Origin: Acidobacteriota bacterium
GTDB lineage: Bacteria; Acidobacteriota; Terriglobia; Acidiferrales; 2-02-FULL-67-57
Assembly: GCA_016189965.1 (NCBI GenBank)
Contig: JACPRL010000128.1
Location: forward strand, 1 to 9,121
Length of the DNA: 9,121 bases
Reading direction: 5' to 3'
Shown: positions 1-7,606 of the stretch, piece by piece
Layout: the number at the start of each line of letters is the position of its first letter
How positions within the stretch are numbered: the stretch's first letter is position 1
Translations under genes and position numbers: made by a program
Notes under the pieces: generated by a model
Told to the model about the DNA's origin: nothing
What the model saw: the letters and a program-made list of their open reading frames with translations, nothing else
Database searches by the model: none

Positions 1-135
1 CGCTGCTCGGTCTGCGGCCGCGAACAAGTCGTGGATCGGCTCGACCCTGACGGACGCTATCACTGCAAGTACTGCGGCTACCGCTTCACTAAGCTCGAGC
101 TGAAGACTCGCGCAACCACCTCGCCCCAACCCTAG
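1..135 (+). CDS. C-terminal part of a zinc-ribbon protein (5' end outside window)
   Basis: Frame 1 is open from the window edge to a TAG at 133-135 and encodes 44 residues. The visible part has two CxxC knuckles, CSVC (residues 2-5) and CKYC (residues 22-25, followed by GYRF), spaced 16 residues apart. That is a classic four-cysteine zinc-ribbon pattern, followed by a short Thr/Pro-rich tail. The protein ends two bases before the ATG of the antiporter gene, so the two are probably co-transcribed and perhaps translationally coupled. The N-terminal part, and therefore any enzymatic or DNA-binding domain, lies outside the window, so I give no function beyond likely zinc binding. It is too short for an ORF caller that needs a start codon, but the reading frame and cysteine pattern support a real gene end. 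Confidence 0.65.
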   Translation, partial: RCSVCGREQVVDRLDPDGRYHCKYCGYRFTKLELKTRATTSPQP

Positions 136-137
136 TC

Positions 138-1886
138 ATGGAGCACCACGAACTGTTGCGCGATCTGCTGGTGCTCTTCGGCTTCGCCACGCTCATCGCC
201 GTCCTGCTGCAGCGCGCTCGCCAGTCCACCATCGTCGCCTACCTGCTCACCGGCATGCTGGTCGGCCCCTCCGGCCTGGGGCTCATCACCAACCTCGACG
301 CCATCGAGCTGATGGCCGAAATCGGCGTCGTGCTGCTGCTCTTCACCATCGGCATCGAGTTCTCTCTGAAGAAGCTCCTGCAGATGCGCCAGGTGGTGCT
401 TGGGGCCGGCGGCCGCCAGGTGCTGCTCACCATTGCCCTCTGTCTGGGGGTCGCTTTGCTGCTCGGCTCGCCCTGGCGGGAGGGTCTCTTCTGGGGCTTC
501 GTCATCGCGGCCAGCAGCACCGCCATCGTGCTCAAGCTGCTCTTCGACCGCCAGGAGCTCGACAGCCTGCACGGCCGCGCTATCGTGGGCATCCTGCTTT
601 TCCAAGACCTCTGCGTGGTGCCGATGATGGCCTTGCTGCCGGCGCTGACGGCGCCCTCGGCCGAGATGGCCTTCAGCATCCTTACGGCGCTCGGAAAATC
701 CTTGAGCGTGGTCGCCTTGATCCTCGTCGCCGCCCACTATGTCTTCCCGCCCCTCTGGCGCCACATCGTGCTGCTGCGCAACAAAGAAATCTTCCTCATC
801 GCCACCATCTTCTTCAGCCTCGGCACCGCCTACCTGTCCTCGCTCTTCGGGCTCTCGCTCGCCCTGGGCGCCTTCCTCGCCGGGCTGGCGCTCTCTGAAT
901 CCGAGTACGCTCACCAGATTCTTTCCGAAATCCTGCCCTTCCGCGACAGCTTCAACAGCCTCTTCTTCATTTCCGTGGGCATGCTGCTCAACCTCGAATT
1001 CGCCCGCCAGCAGTGGCCATTGGTGGCCGGACTCTTCGGGGGGATTTTCCTGCTCAAAGTCGCGACCGGCGCAGCGGCGGTGATGCTGCTGGGCTTCCCG
1101 CCGCGGATGTCGCTCCTGGTCGGCCTGTCCCTGGCCCAGGTGGGCGAGTTCAGCTTCGTGCTGCTGCGCCAGGGCGCGCAGCTCAACCTGATTGCGGCCG
1201 ATGCCTACCAGCTTCTTCTCGCCGCCGCGGTCGTCACCATGATCCTCACTCCGCTCGTCATCCAGATTTCGCCGCGCCTCGCGGCGCGCCTGCCCGAGAT
1301 GGGCGCCCTCCGACGTATCTTTCCCGAGCCGGGCGAGCCGGAGCTCGAGCAACAGATCCCCGCCCCGAGCGACCACGTCATCGTCGCCGGCTACGGTTTG
1401 AGCGGGCGGCTGACCGCGGCCACCCTGCGGCGCCTGCAGATTTCCTACCTGGTGCTGGAAATGAACCCGGAGACCGTGCGCCTGGCCGCGCAGATGGGAG
1501 AAAAAATCTTCTACGGAGACGCGAGCAAGCAGGAGATCCTCGAGAAGGCGGCCATCCAGCGCGCCCGCGCCATCGTCTACGCCATCTCCGACCCCTTCTC
1601 GCTCGGACGCGCCGTGGCCAGCGCCCGCGCTGCCAACCCTCGCCTGACCGTTATCACCCGCACCAAGCGCCTGGAAGACGCGCCCGCACTCGAGCGCGCC
1701 GGCGCCTCCCAGGTCATCGCCGAAGAGCTGGAAGCCGCCGAGGAAATCATCATCCGGCTGCTCGACCTCTACGGCATCCCTCGCCGCGAAGCCTTCGCCC
1801 AGGTGCAGACGGTCGAAAAGCGCCAGCAGGCCGCCGGCCTCGACTCCCCCACCGCCCTCCTGGTCGAAGAAGAAAAGCAAACCTGA
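138..1886 (+). CDS. CPA2 (Kef-type) monovalent cation:proton antiporter with TrkA-N domain
   Basis: This 582-residue inner-membrane protein belongs to the CPA2 family, whose members exchange K+ or Na+ for H+ across the membrane. Residues 1 to about 385 form a run of hydrophobic helices. They include the family signatures TGMLVGPSGLG (38-48), LLLFTIGIEF (66-75) and LLFQDL with the conserved Asp157, the membrane aspartate expected to carry the ion or proton. Residues 412 to about 530 are a TrkA-N/RCK Rossmann domain: VAGYGLSGR (416-424) gives the GxGxxG nucleotide loop, Glu441 closes the second strand, and YGDAS (459-463) follows. NAD(H)-type nucleotides probably gate transport here. No TrkA-C domain is visible after residue 540, only a charged tail of about 40 residues. 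The ATG lies two bases after the upstream stop, and no strong Shine-Dalgarno is visible, which suggests coupling to the upstream gene. The gene converges on coxG. The family is certain; the ion (K+ or Na+) is not. Confidence 0.93.
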   Translation: MEHHELLRDLLVLFGFATLIAVLLQRARQSTIVAYLLTGMLVGPSGLGLITNLDAIELMAEIGVVLLLFTIGIEFSLKKLLQMRQVVLGAGGRQVLLTIALCLGVALLLGSPWREGLFWGFVIAASSTAIVLKLLFDRQELDSLHGRAIVGILLFQDLCVVPMMALLPALTAPSAEMAFSILTALGKSLSVVALILVAAHYVFPPLWRHIVLLRNKEIFLIATIFFSLGTAYLSSLFGLSLALGAFLAGLALSESEYAHQILSEILPFRDSFNSLFFISVGMLLNLEFARQQWPLVAGLFGGIFLLKVATGAAAVMLLGFPPRMSLLVGLSLAQVGEFSFVLLRQGAQLNLIAADAYQLLLAAAVVTMILTPLVIQISPRLAARLPEMGALRRIFPEPGEPELEQQIPAPSDHVIVAGYGLSGRLTAATLRRLQISYLVLEMNPETVRLAAQMGEKIFYGDASKQEILEKAAIQRARAIVYAISDPFSLGRAVASARAANPRLTVITRTKRLEDAPALERAGASQVIAEELEAAEEIIIRLLDLYGIPRREAFAQVQTVEKRQQAAGLDSPTALLVEEEKQT

Positions 1887-1957
1887 GGACAGGGCGGCGT
1901 GCACCGGCACGAAGCGCCTGGAAGCCATTGCAAAACCCAAGAGACGCCATAAGAGTA

Positions 1958-1979
1958 CCCGGTGGCCGGTGCCACCGGG
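1958..1979 (-). terminator. Strong 9-bp hairpin, possible terminator of the cox operon
   Basis: CCCGGTGGC (1958-1966) and GCCACCGGG (1971-1979) form a perfect 9-bp stem with a 4-base loop. Reading on the minus strand, the stem is followed by TACTCTTAT, which is only partly T-rich. On the plus strand no T-run follows. It could therefore act as a weak intrinsic terminator for coxG transcripts, or as a simple mRNA 3'-end stabiliser for either gene. The hairpin is certain; the function is inferred. Confidence 0.4.
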
Positions 1980-2008
1980 CTCGGCGAGGGTGTTCGGCCT
2001 CCCGTCAG

Positions 2009-2028
2009 GGCACGGCTTTAGCCGTGCC
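2009..2028 (-). repeat. Dispersed palindromic element, GGCTAAAGCC family, copy 1
   Basis: GGCACGGC and GCCGTGCC form a perfect 8-bp stem around a 4-base loop (TTTA on plus, TAAA on minus). Six A residues follow at 2030-2035 on the plus strand. On the minus strand they are a T-run before the hairpin, so the geometry is wrong for an intrinsic terminator in either direction. The core GGCTAAAGCC on the minus strand matches the other three intergenic hairpins of this window. Confidence 0.6.
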
Positions 2029-2066
2029 GAAAAAAGCGGCGCGCAGCGCAACCGCGGAAGGGGTGC

Positions 2067-2091
2067 GGGGAAACCCTCTTTGGGTGTCCCC
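2067..2091. repeat. Imperfect hairpin in the convergent gap
   Basis: GGGGA (2067-2071) pairs with TCCCC (2087-2091). After one A/G mismatch, ACCC (2073-2076) pairs with GGGT (2082-2085), leaving a 5-base loop. The result is a 9-bp stem with one mismatch. No T-run follows on either strand. The function is unknown; it may be part of a transcript-end structure. Confidence 0.4.
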
Positions 2092-2111
2092 GTTGCCCGG
2101 AGGTTGTGCGA

Positions 2112-2128
2112 CCGCTTCTAGAAAGCGG
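2112..2128 (-). repeat. Small hairpin directly after the coxG stop codon
   Basis: CCGCTT (2112-2117) and AAGCGG (2123-2128) form a 6-bp stem with a 5-base loop, 8 bases beyond the coxG TAA (2137-2139). The position suggests a 3'-end structure of the cox mRNA, but there is no T-tract, so I do not call it an intrinsic terminator. Confidence 0.35.
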
Positions 2129-2136
2129 GGTGCGCT

Positions 2137-2574
2137 TTACGCCGAGGCTTCCTTCTCCAGGTTCTTGAAGAACTGCCCGATGACCAGGCGGGCGGCGCCT
2201 TCGAGCAGCCGCTGCCCGATGGAGGCAATCATCCCGCCTACCTTCACCTCACCGGCGTAGTGCACCAGCGTCTTCCCTTTCTTCTCTTCGAGCTCGAGCG
2301 TGCCCGCGCCGTCGGCGAAGCCCCAAGGGCCGCGGCTGGTGACTTCGAGCCGCAGCCGCTCCGGCGGCCGCTGCTCGGCGAGCTTTACCGTCCCCTGGTA
2401 GCTCCCGCTCAGCGCCGCAATCCCCAGCTTCAGCTTGACGTCGTAGGTGTCCGCGCCCGCCGGCTCCAGCTCCTCGCAGCCAGGCAGCAGGCGCGCAATG
2501 GCCTGCGGGTCGACCAGCACCCGAAAAACTTTCTCTCGCGGCGCGGTGATGGTCTGGTTGCCCTGAATCTTCAT
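2137..2574 (-). CDS. coxG: CoxG-like SRPBCC-fold accessory protein of the CO dehydrogenase family
   Basis: This 145-residue protein matches the CoxG family (carbon monoxide dehydrogenase subunit G, START/SRPBCC fold). It opens with the family's typical strand and turn (MKIQGNQTITAPREKVFRVLVDP) and has LLPGCEELEPAG (29-40). It ends with GEVKVGGMIASIGQRLLEGAARLVIGQFF (about 108-136), which is highly characteristic. CoxG is not a catalytic subunit. In studied organisms it helps attach aerobic CO dehydrogenase to the membrane and has been linked to quinone delivery. This copy ends shortly after the SRPBCC domain, whereas the Oligotropha protein has, as I recall, a longer C-terminal tail (about 205 residues). 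It is the last gene of the cox unit, and its ATG overlaps the coxM stop by 4 bases (ATGA at 2571-2574), which implies translational coupling. The Shine-Dalgarno is weak. A general CoxG-like protein with another lipid or quinone ligand remains possible. Confidence 0.9.
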   Translation of the reverse strand: MKIQGNQTITAPREKVFRVLVDPQAIARLLPGCEELEPAGADTYDVKLKLGIAALSGSYQGTVKLAEQRPPERLRLEVTSRGPWGFADGAGTLELEEKKGKTLVHYAGEVKVGGMIASIGQRLLEGAARLVIGQFFKNLEKEASA

Positions 2575-3442
2575 TGGCGCCGGCGGGCCCGCTCCAAGGC
2601 GAGCGCCAGGGCGCGGCGGGTGAAGACCTCGGCCATCGCTTTGCGGTAGCGCGCCGAGGCGTGCAGGTCAGAAAGCGGCTCGACACCGGCGGCGGCTTTC
2701 CCCGCCGCCTGCGCGATGATTCTCTCGTTCAGCGCTTTGCCCTTGAGCGCGCGCTCGACCTGCGTGGCGCGGTAGGCCTTGGGAGCGACGCCCGTCACGC
2801 CCACCGCCGTCGCTTCGCACTTGCCTTTGGAGTCGAGCTGCACTCGCGTCGCTACCCCCACAATGGCGAAGCCCGAAGCCGGCTGGTGCAGCTTCAGGTA
2901 GGCCGAGCCGGTTCGCGGCCCATCGGCGGCGAAACGGATTTCGGTCAGGATTTCCCCCGGCTCGAGCGCCGTGGTAAGCAAATCGACGAAGAAGTCCTGC
3001 GCTGCCACGGTGCGCGTGCCCCGCTGGCTCACGAGTGTCAATTCGGCATCGAGCGCCAGCACCGCCGCCGGATAGTCAGCCGCCGGGTCGGCGTGGGCGA
3101 GCGCGCCGCCCAGCGTGCCGCGGTTGCGCACCTGCACGTCGCCGATTTCCGCCGCCGCCTCGGCCAGCAGCGGCGCGCGCCGCCGCAGCAGCCCGGACTT
3201 CTCAATTTCAGCGTGAGTCGTCATGGCGCCGATGACAATCTGCTCGCCCTCTTCGCGGATGGCGCGAAGGTCGGAAATCCTTCCCAGGTCAATGAGCACA
3301 CCGGGCGCGGCCAGACGCAGCTTCATCATCGGCAGCAGTGAGTGGCCGCCGGCGAGCAGCTTAGCCTCGGCGCCGTGCTCGGCGACGAGCGCCAGCGCCT
3401 CCTCGAGCGTCTGCGGGCTGAAGTAGTCGAATCCGCGGGGAA

Positions 3443-3446
<4 letters not shown>
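2571..3446 (-). CDS. coxM: FAD-binding (medium) subunit of a CO-dehydrogenase-family molybdenum hydroxylase
   Basis: This 291-residue protein passes electrons from the iron-sulfur subunit to FAD and onward to an acceptor. The two FAD-contact loops sit at the positions I recall for the Oligotropha medium subunit: AGGHS at 32-36 and TLGGA at 111-115 (within TLGGALAHADPAADYPA). The start MIPRGFDYFSPQTLEEAL is typical of the vanillyl-alcohol-oxidase-type FAD domain of CoxM. Residues from about 180 form the CODH C-terminal FAD domain. The length is normal for the family (about 285-295). The ATG overlaps the coxL stop by 4 bases (ATGA, 3443-3446), and AGAGGG lies just upstream as a Shine-Dalgarno. 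The subunit does not identify the substrate; see coxL. Confidence 0.94.
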
Positions 3447-5776
<2,330 letters not shown>

Positions 5777-5778
5777 CG

Positions 5779-5786
5779 CTTCTCTC
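5779..5786 (-). promoter_or_regulatory. Ribosome binding site deciding the coxL start
   Basis: GAGAGAAG lies between the coxS stop (5793-5795) and the tandem ATGATG of coxL (5771-5776). Its position fits initiation at either of the two adjacent ATGs and argues against the start 78 bases upstream inside coxS. Confidence 0.6.
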
Positions 5787-5792
5787 GGCGGG

Positions 5793-6281
5793 TCAGCTCT
5801 TCTTGCGACTCTTTTGCTTGAGCTTGCGCGCGGCCGACTGGATAGCGTTGACAATGTGCTGGTAGCCGGTGCAGCGGCAGAGGTTGCCGGCGATGGCGCG
5901 GCGGATGTCGGCTTCGCTCGGGTTGGGATTTTCGTTGAGCAGCGCCACGCCGGCCAAGATCATTCCCGGCGTGCAGTAGCCGCACTGCAACCCGTGCTCC
6001 TCCCAGAAGCCTTCCTGAACCGGATGGAGCTGGCCGTCGCGGGCCAGCCCTTCGATGGTGGTGATGTCGGCGCCGTCAGCCTGCACGGCGAGCAGCGTGC
6101 ACGACTTCACCGCCTGGCCGTCGAGCAGCACCGTGCAGGCGCCGCAGAGCGAGGTCTCGCAGCCGACGTGTGTGCCGGTCAGGCTGAGCACGTCGCGCAG
6201 GTAGTGCACCAGCAGCAGCCGCGGCTCGACGTCGTGCACCTGCGCCCGGCCGTTCACCTTGACCGCGATGCGGATGGCCAC
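5793..6281 (-). CDS. coxS: [2Fe-2S] small subunit of a CO-dehydrogenase-family molybdenum hydroxylase
   Basis: This 162-residue protein carries two [2Fe-2S] clusters and relays electrons from the molybdenum site in CoxL to FAD in CoxM. The N-terminal plant-type ferredoxin domain has Cys41, Cys46, Cys49 and Cys61 (GCETSLCGACTVLLDG and SCT). The C-terminal helical domain has Cys100, Cys103 (QCGYCTPGM), Cys135 and Cys137 (GNLCRCTGY). All eight ligands are present and the length is normal. Translation starts at a GTG (6279-6281) with a strong Shine-Dalgarno, GGGGAGGG, at 6290-6297 and 8 bases of spacing. It is the first gene of the S-L-M-G unit, an order typical of form II clusters (form I is usually M-S-L). 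A 77-bp gap separates it from the DtxR-like gene upstream. It ends with a basic Lys/Arg/Ser tail. Confidence 0.95.
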   Translation of the reverse strand: MAIRIAVKVNGRAQVHDVEPRLLLVHYLRDVLSLTGTHVGCETSLCGACTVLLDGQAVKSCTLLAVQADGADITTIEGLARDGQLHPVQEGFWEEHGLQCGYCTPGMILAGVALLNENPNPSEADIRRAIAGNLCRCTGYQHIVNAIQSAARKLKQKSRKKS

Positions 6282-6316
6282 TCGAGACGCCCTCCCCGCG
6301 CGTAGTCGGAGCCCGA

Positions 6317-6345
6317 AGGATAGCAGAATTCGGGGCGGCCTTCAG
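6317..6345 (-). promoter_or_regulatory. Weak candidate promoter for coxSLMG
   Basis: On the minus strand TGCTATCCT gives an extended -10 (TATCCT at 6317-6322, preceded by TGC). Seventeen bases upstream lies CTGAAG (6340-6345), a poor -35 match that falls inside the hairpin at 6331-6350. Transcription would start near 6310, leaving about 28 bases of leader before the coxS GTG with room for the strong Shine-Dalgarno. The extended -10 is the only real support; co-transcription with the regulator is equally possible. Confidence 0.25.
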
Positions 6346-6350
6346 CCCCG
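6331..6350 (-). repeat. Dispersed palindromic element, GGCT(A/G)AAG(S)CC family, copy 2
   Basis: CGGGGC (6331-6336) and GCCCCG (6345-6350) form a 6-bp stem with an 8-base loop. On the minus strand the element contains GGGGCTGAAGGCC, close to GGGGCTGAAGCCCC at 8251-8264. It sits in the 77-bp gap between the regulator stop and coxS. No T-run follows on the minus strand (AATTCTGCT), so termination would be weak at best. Confidence 0.5.
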
Positions 6351-6358
6351 CGAAAAGC

Positions 6359-7048
6359 TCAGCCCCTCAACTCTTTCACCCAAATCTTCTCCGCCGCGCC
6401 CTTGCCCAGGTGCACCGTCCGGCCCGCCACCACGGCCTGCACGGTCTCGTCGTAGTCCTTGTGCTCGATTTGCAGGCGCGAGCCCGGGCGCAGGCGCAAG
6501 CGATCCAGGTAATCCAGGAACCGCGAATCCTTTTCGAAGACGCGCATGATTTCGACGCGCTGCCCGACGCGGATATCGGCCAGCGGGCGCACACCGTGGT
6601 CATGGCGCAACTGCGCCAGGCCGCCGAAGAGCGGCGTGCCGTGCGGGCAGGAGCTCTCCCGGCCGAAATACCTGAGCAGCAAGGTTTCGAGCTCCGGCGA
6701 GATGGCGTGCTCGAGTTTTTCGGCCTCGTCGTGCACGCGCGTCCAGGACATCCCCAGCACTTCGGCCAGCAGCTTCTCGGCCAACTGGTGGCGGACGATC
6801 AAATGGGTGGCGATGTCGCGGCCCTTGCCGGTGAGGGTGATGCGGCCGCGGGAGCCCAGCCGCACGTAGCCGTGGCGCGCCATGCGCTTCACCGCCGCGG
6901 TCACGGCCGGCGGTGTGACGTCGAGTTCCTCGGAAAGCCGCGCGCTGATGGGCGCCTGTCCTTCCTGCTCCATCTCCAAGATGGCCTTCAAGTAGTCCTC
7001 TTGCGAGACGCTCGTCTGCTCGCGCCGGCTCACAGCGGAGTTGCCCAT
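6359..7048 (-). CDS. DtxR/MntR-family metal-dependent transcriptional repressor
   Basis: This 229-residue protein has the full DtxR layout: an N-terminal winged helix (about 13-75, with VTPPAVTAAVKRMARHGYV as recognition helix and wing), a metal-binding dimerisation domain (about 76-150), and a C-terminal FeoA/SH3-like domain (about 155-229). With bound Fe2+ or Mn2+ such proteins dimerise and repress metal-uptake genes. By alignment from memory, the DtxR ancillary site is intact (His87, Glu91, His106). The primary site reads Asp18, Glu110, Glu113, His114. DtxR has Met and Cys at the first two positions; MntR has Asp and Glu, so the site leans to MntR, although MntR Glu11 is Lys21 here. CPHG at 134-137 is typical of the family. 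The gene has its own promoter and no Shine-Dalgarno, and lies 77 bp before coxS. The regulated genes are unknown; cox is a candidate by position only. Confidence 0.92.
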   Translation of the reverse strand: MGNSAVSRREQTSVSQEDYLKAILEMEQEGQAPISARLSEELDVTPPAVTAAVKRMARHGYVRLGSRGRITLTGKGRDIATHLIVRHQLAEKLLAEVLGMSWTRVHDEAEKLEHAISPELETLLLRYFGRESSCPHGTPLFGGLAQLRHDHGVRPLADIRVGQRVEIMRVFEKDSRFLDYLDRLRLRPGSRLQIEHKDYDETVQAVVAGRTVHLGKGAAEKIWVKELRG

Positions 7049-7057
7049 AGCGGCGCC

Positions 7058-7088
7058 ATTATAGCAGCGCCCGCCGCGCTTCTTTCAA
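7058..7088 (-). promoter_or_regulatory. Sigma70-type promoter of the DtxR-like gene; predicted leaderless transcript
   Basis: On the minus strand TTGAAA (7083-7088) and a perfect TATAAT (7058-7063) are separated by 19 bp. The ATG begins at 7048, only 9 bases after the -10, so transcription should start within about 2-4 bases of the start codon. No purine-rich Shine-Dalgarno is present between them, which fits leaderless translation. The promoter lies wholly in the 48-bp gap after the phosphatase stop (7097). The AT-rich box stands out in this GC-rich sequence. Confidence 0.6.
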
Positions 7089-7096
7089 GCCCGGCG

Positions 7097-7594
7097 TCAA
7101 CCGGTCGCCGAAGCAGGTCCCACGGGCGGCGCCTTCAGCTCTTCGAGCAGGCGGCGGACTTTGCGCTCCAGTTGGTCGCGCACCTTGCGGTAGGTGCGGA
7201 GCGGCTTGAGGTAGGGATCGGCCACCTTCCACTGCCGCTGCCGGCCTTTGAAGCCGGGCAGGAGAAGATTGCCGCCGAGCGGGGACATATTCACCAAGAT
7301 ATCCACCTTCTCCCAGTCAATCGCCTCCAGGCCCTTCGAGCGCTGACCCTCGAGGCTGACGTTCTTCTCCTCCATCACCTGGAAGGTTTCCGGAGTGATG
7401 AAGCCCAGCGGATGCAGGCCGGCGCTGACGGCTTCCACCGTGCCGCCGCTCAAGTGCCGCAGCCAGGCTTCGGCCATCTGGCTGCGGCAGGAGTTTCCCA
7501 GGCAGACGAAAGCCACGCGCGTGCGCGGGAGGGCTTGCGGGCGAAGAACGTACTTGGTCTGCGGCTGCGGCCGGGCGGCAACGGCGGTCGCCAT
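7097..7594 (-). CDS. Low-molecular-weight phosphatase / ArsC-like protein without the ArsC relay cysteines
   Basis: This 165-residue protein has the phosphatase P-loop CX5R: Cys31-LGNSC-Arg37-S followed by QMAE. That is the signature shared by low-molecular-weight protein tyrosine phosphatases and thioredoxin-dependent arsenate reductases. SAGLHP and Asp126-Pro (the general-acid aspartate) complete the fold. The only other cysteine is Cys36 inside the loop. The two further cysteines that relay electrons in Bacillus-type ArsC (Cys82 and Cys89 there) are absent, since the equivalent stretch VDILVNMSPLGGNLLLPGF has none. Classical arsenate reduction is therefore doubtful, and protein or small-molecule dephosphorylation is at least as likely. 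About 25 extra residues precede the usual first strand (TRVAFVCLG). I chose the ATG at 7592-7594 because GAGG (7603-7606) lies 8 bases upstream. A GTG at 7612 would add six residues. No ars genes (arsB, acr3, arsR) are nearby. Confidence 0.85.
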   Translation of the reverse strand: MATAVAARPQPQTKYVLRPQALPRTRVAFVCLGNSCRSQMAEAWLRHLSGGTVEAVSAGLHPLGFITPETFQVMEEKNVSLEGQRSKGLEAIDWEKVDILVNMSPLGGNLLLPGFKGRQRQWKVADPYLKPLRTYRKVRDQLERKVRRLLEELKAPPVGPASATG

Positions 7595-7602
7595 CGAAGC
7601 TG

Positions 7603-7606
7603 CCTC
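7603..7606 (-). promoter_or_regulatory. Ribosome binding site overlapping the pdxT stop
   Basis: The pdxT stop TGA (7605-7607) runs straight into GAGG (7603-7606), 8 bases before the ATG at 7594. This favours that ATG over the GTG at 7612 and suggests coupling of the phosphatase-like gene to pdxT translation. Confidence 0.5.

Larger units (their letters stand above)
1887..2136. other. Non-coding gap between convergent genes, rich in hairpins
   Basis: This 250-bp gap separates the antiporter and coxG, which are transcribed towards each other. I see no credible coding sequence in it. It contains four clear inverted repeats (1958-1979, 2009-2028, 2067-2091, 2112-2128) and a weaker 5-bp stem right after the antiporter stop (1898-1911, CGTGC/GCACG). 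None is followed by a proper T-run. The region probably ends both transcripts and carries one copy of the dispersed hairpin family described separately. Confidence 0.7.

Noticed and set aside
2009..2035. The hairpin plus A-run as a Rho-independent terminator
   Set aside because: The A-run follows the stem on the plus strand, so the RNA would have a poly-A, not a poly-U, tail. On the minus strand the U-run comes before the stem.
132..2051. A 639-codon open frame on the minus strand opposite the antiporter gene
   Set aside because: It is the antisense shadow of a well-supported membrane protein in GC-rich DNA. Its translation is low-complexity (His, Glu, Gly, Gln rich) with no recognisable domain.
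1013..2260. A 415-codon plus-strand frame overlapping the antiporter 3' half and running into coxG
   Set aside because: It is an Arg/Pro/Ala-rich out-of-frame translation that crosses the non-coding gap and the convergent gene; no domain is visible.
5777..5854. A 26-residue N-terminal extension of CoxL from an upstream ATG
   Set aside because: The extension overlaps the coxS 3' end, is Ser/Arg-rich with no similarity to CoxL proteins, and a Shine-Dalgarno precedes the later ATGATG.
7097..7594. Naming the P-loop protein arsC and calling this an arsenic resistance locus
   Set aside because: The relay cysteines of thioredoxin-type arsenate reductase are missing, and no arsR, arsB or acr3 is present.
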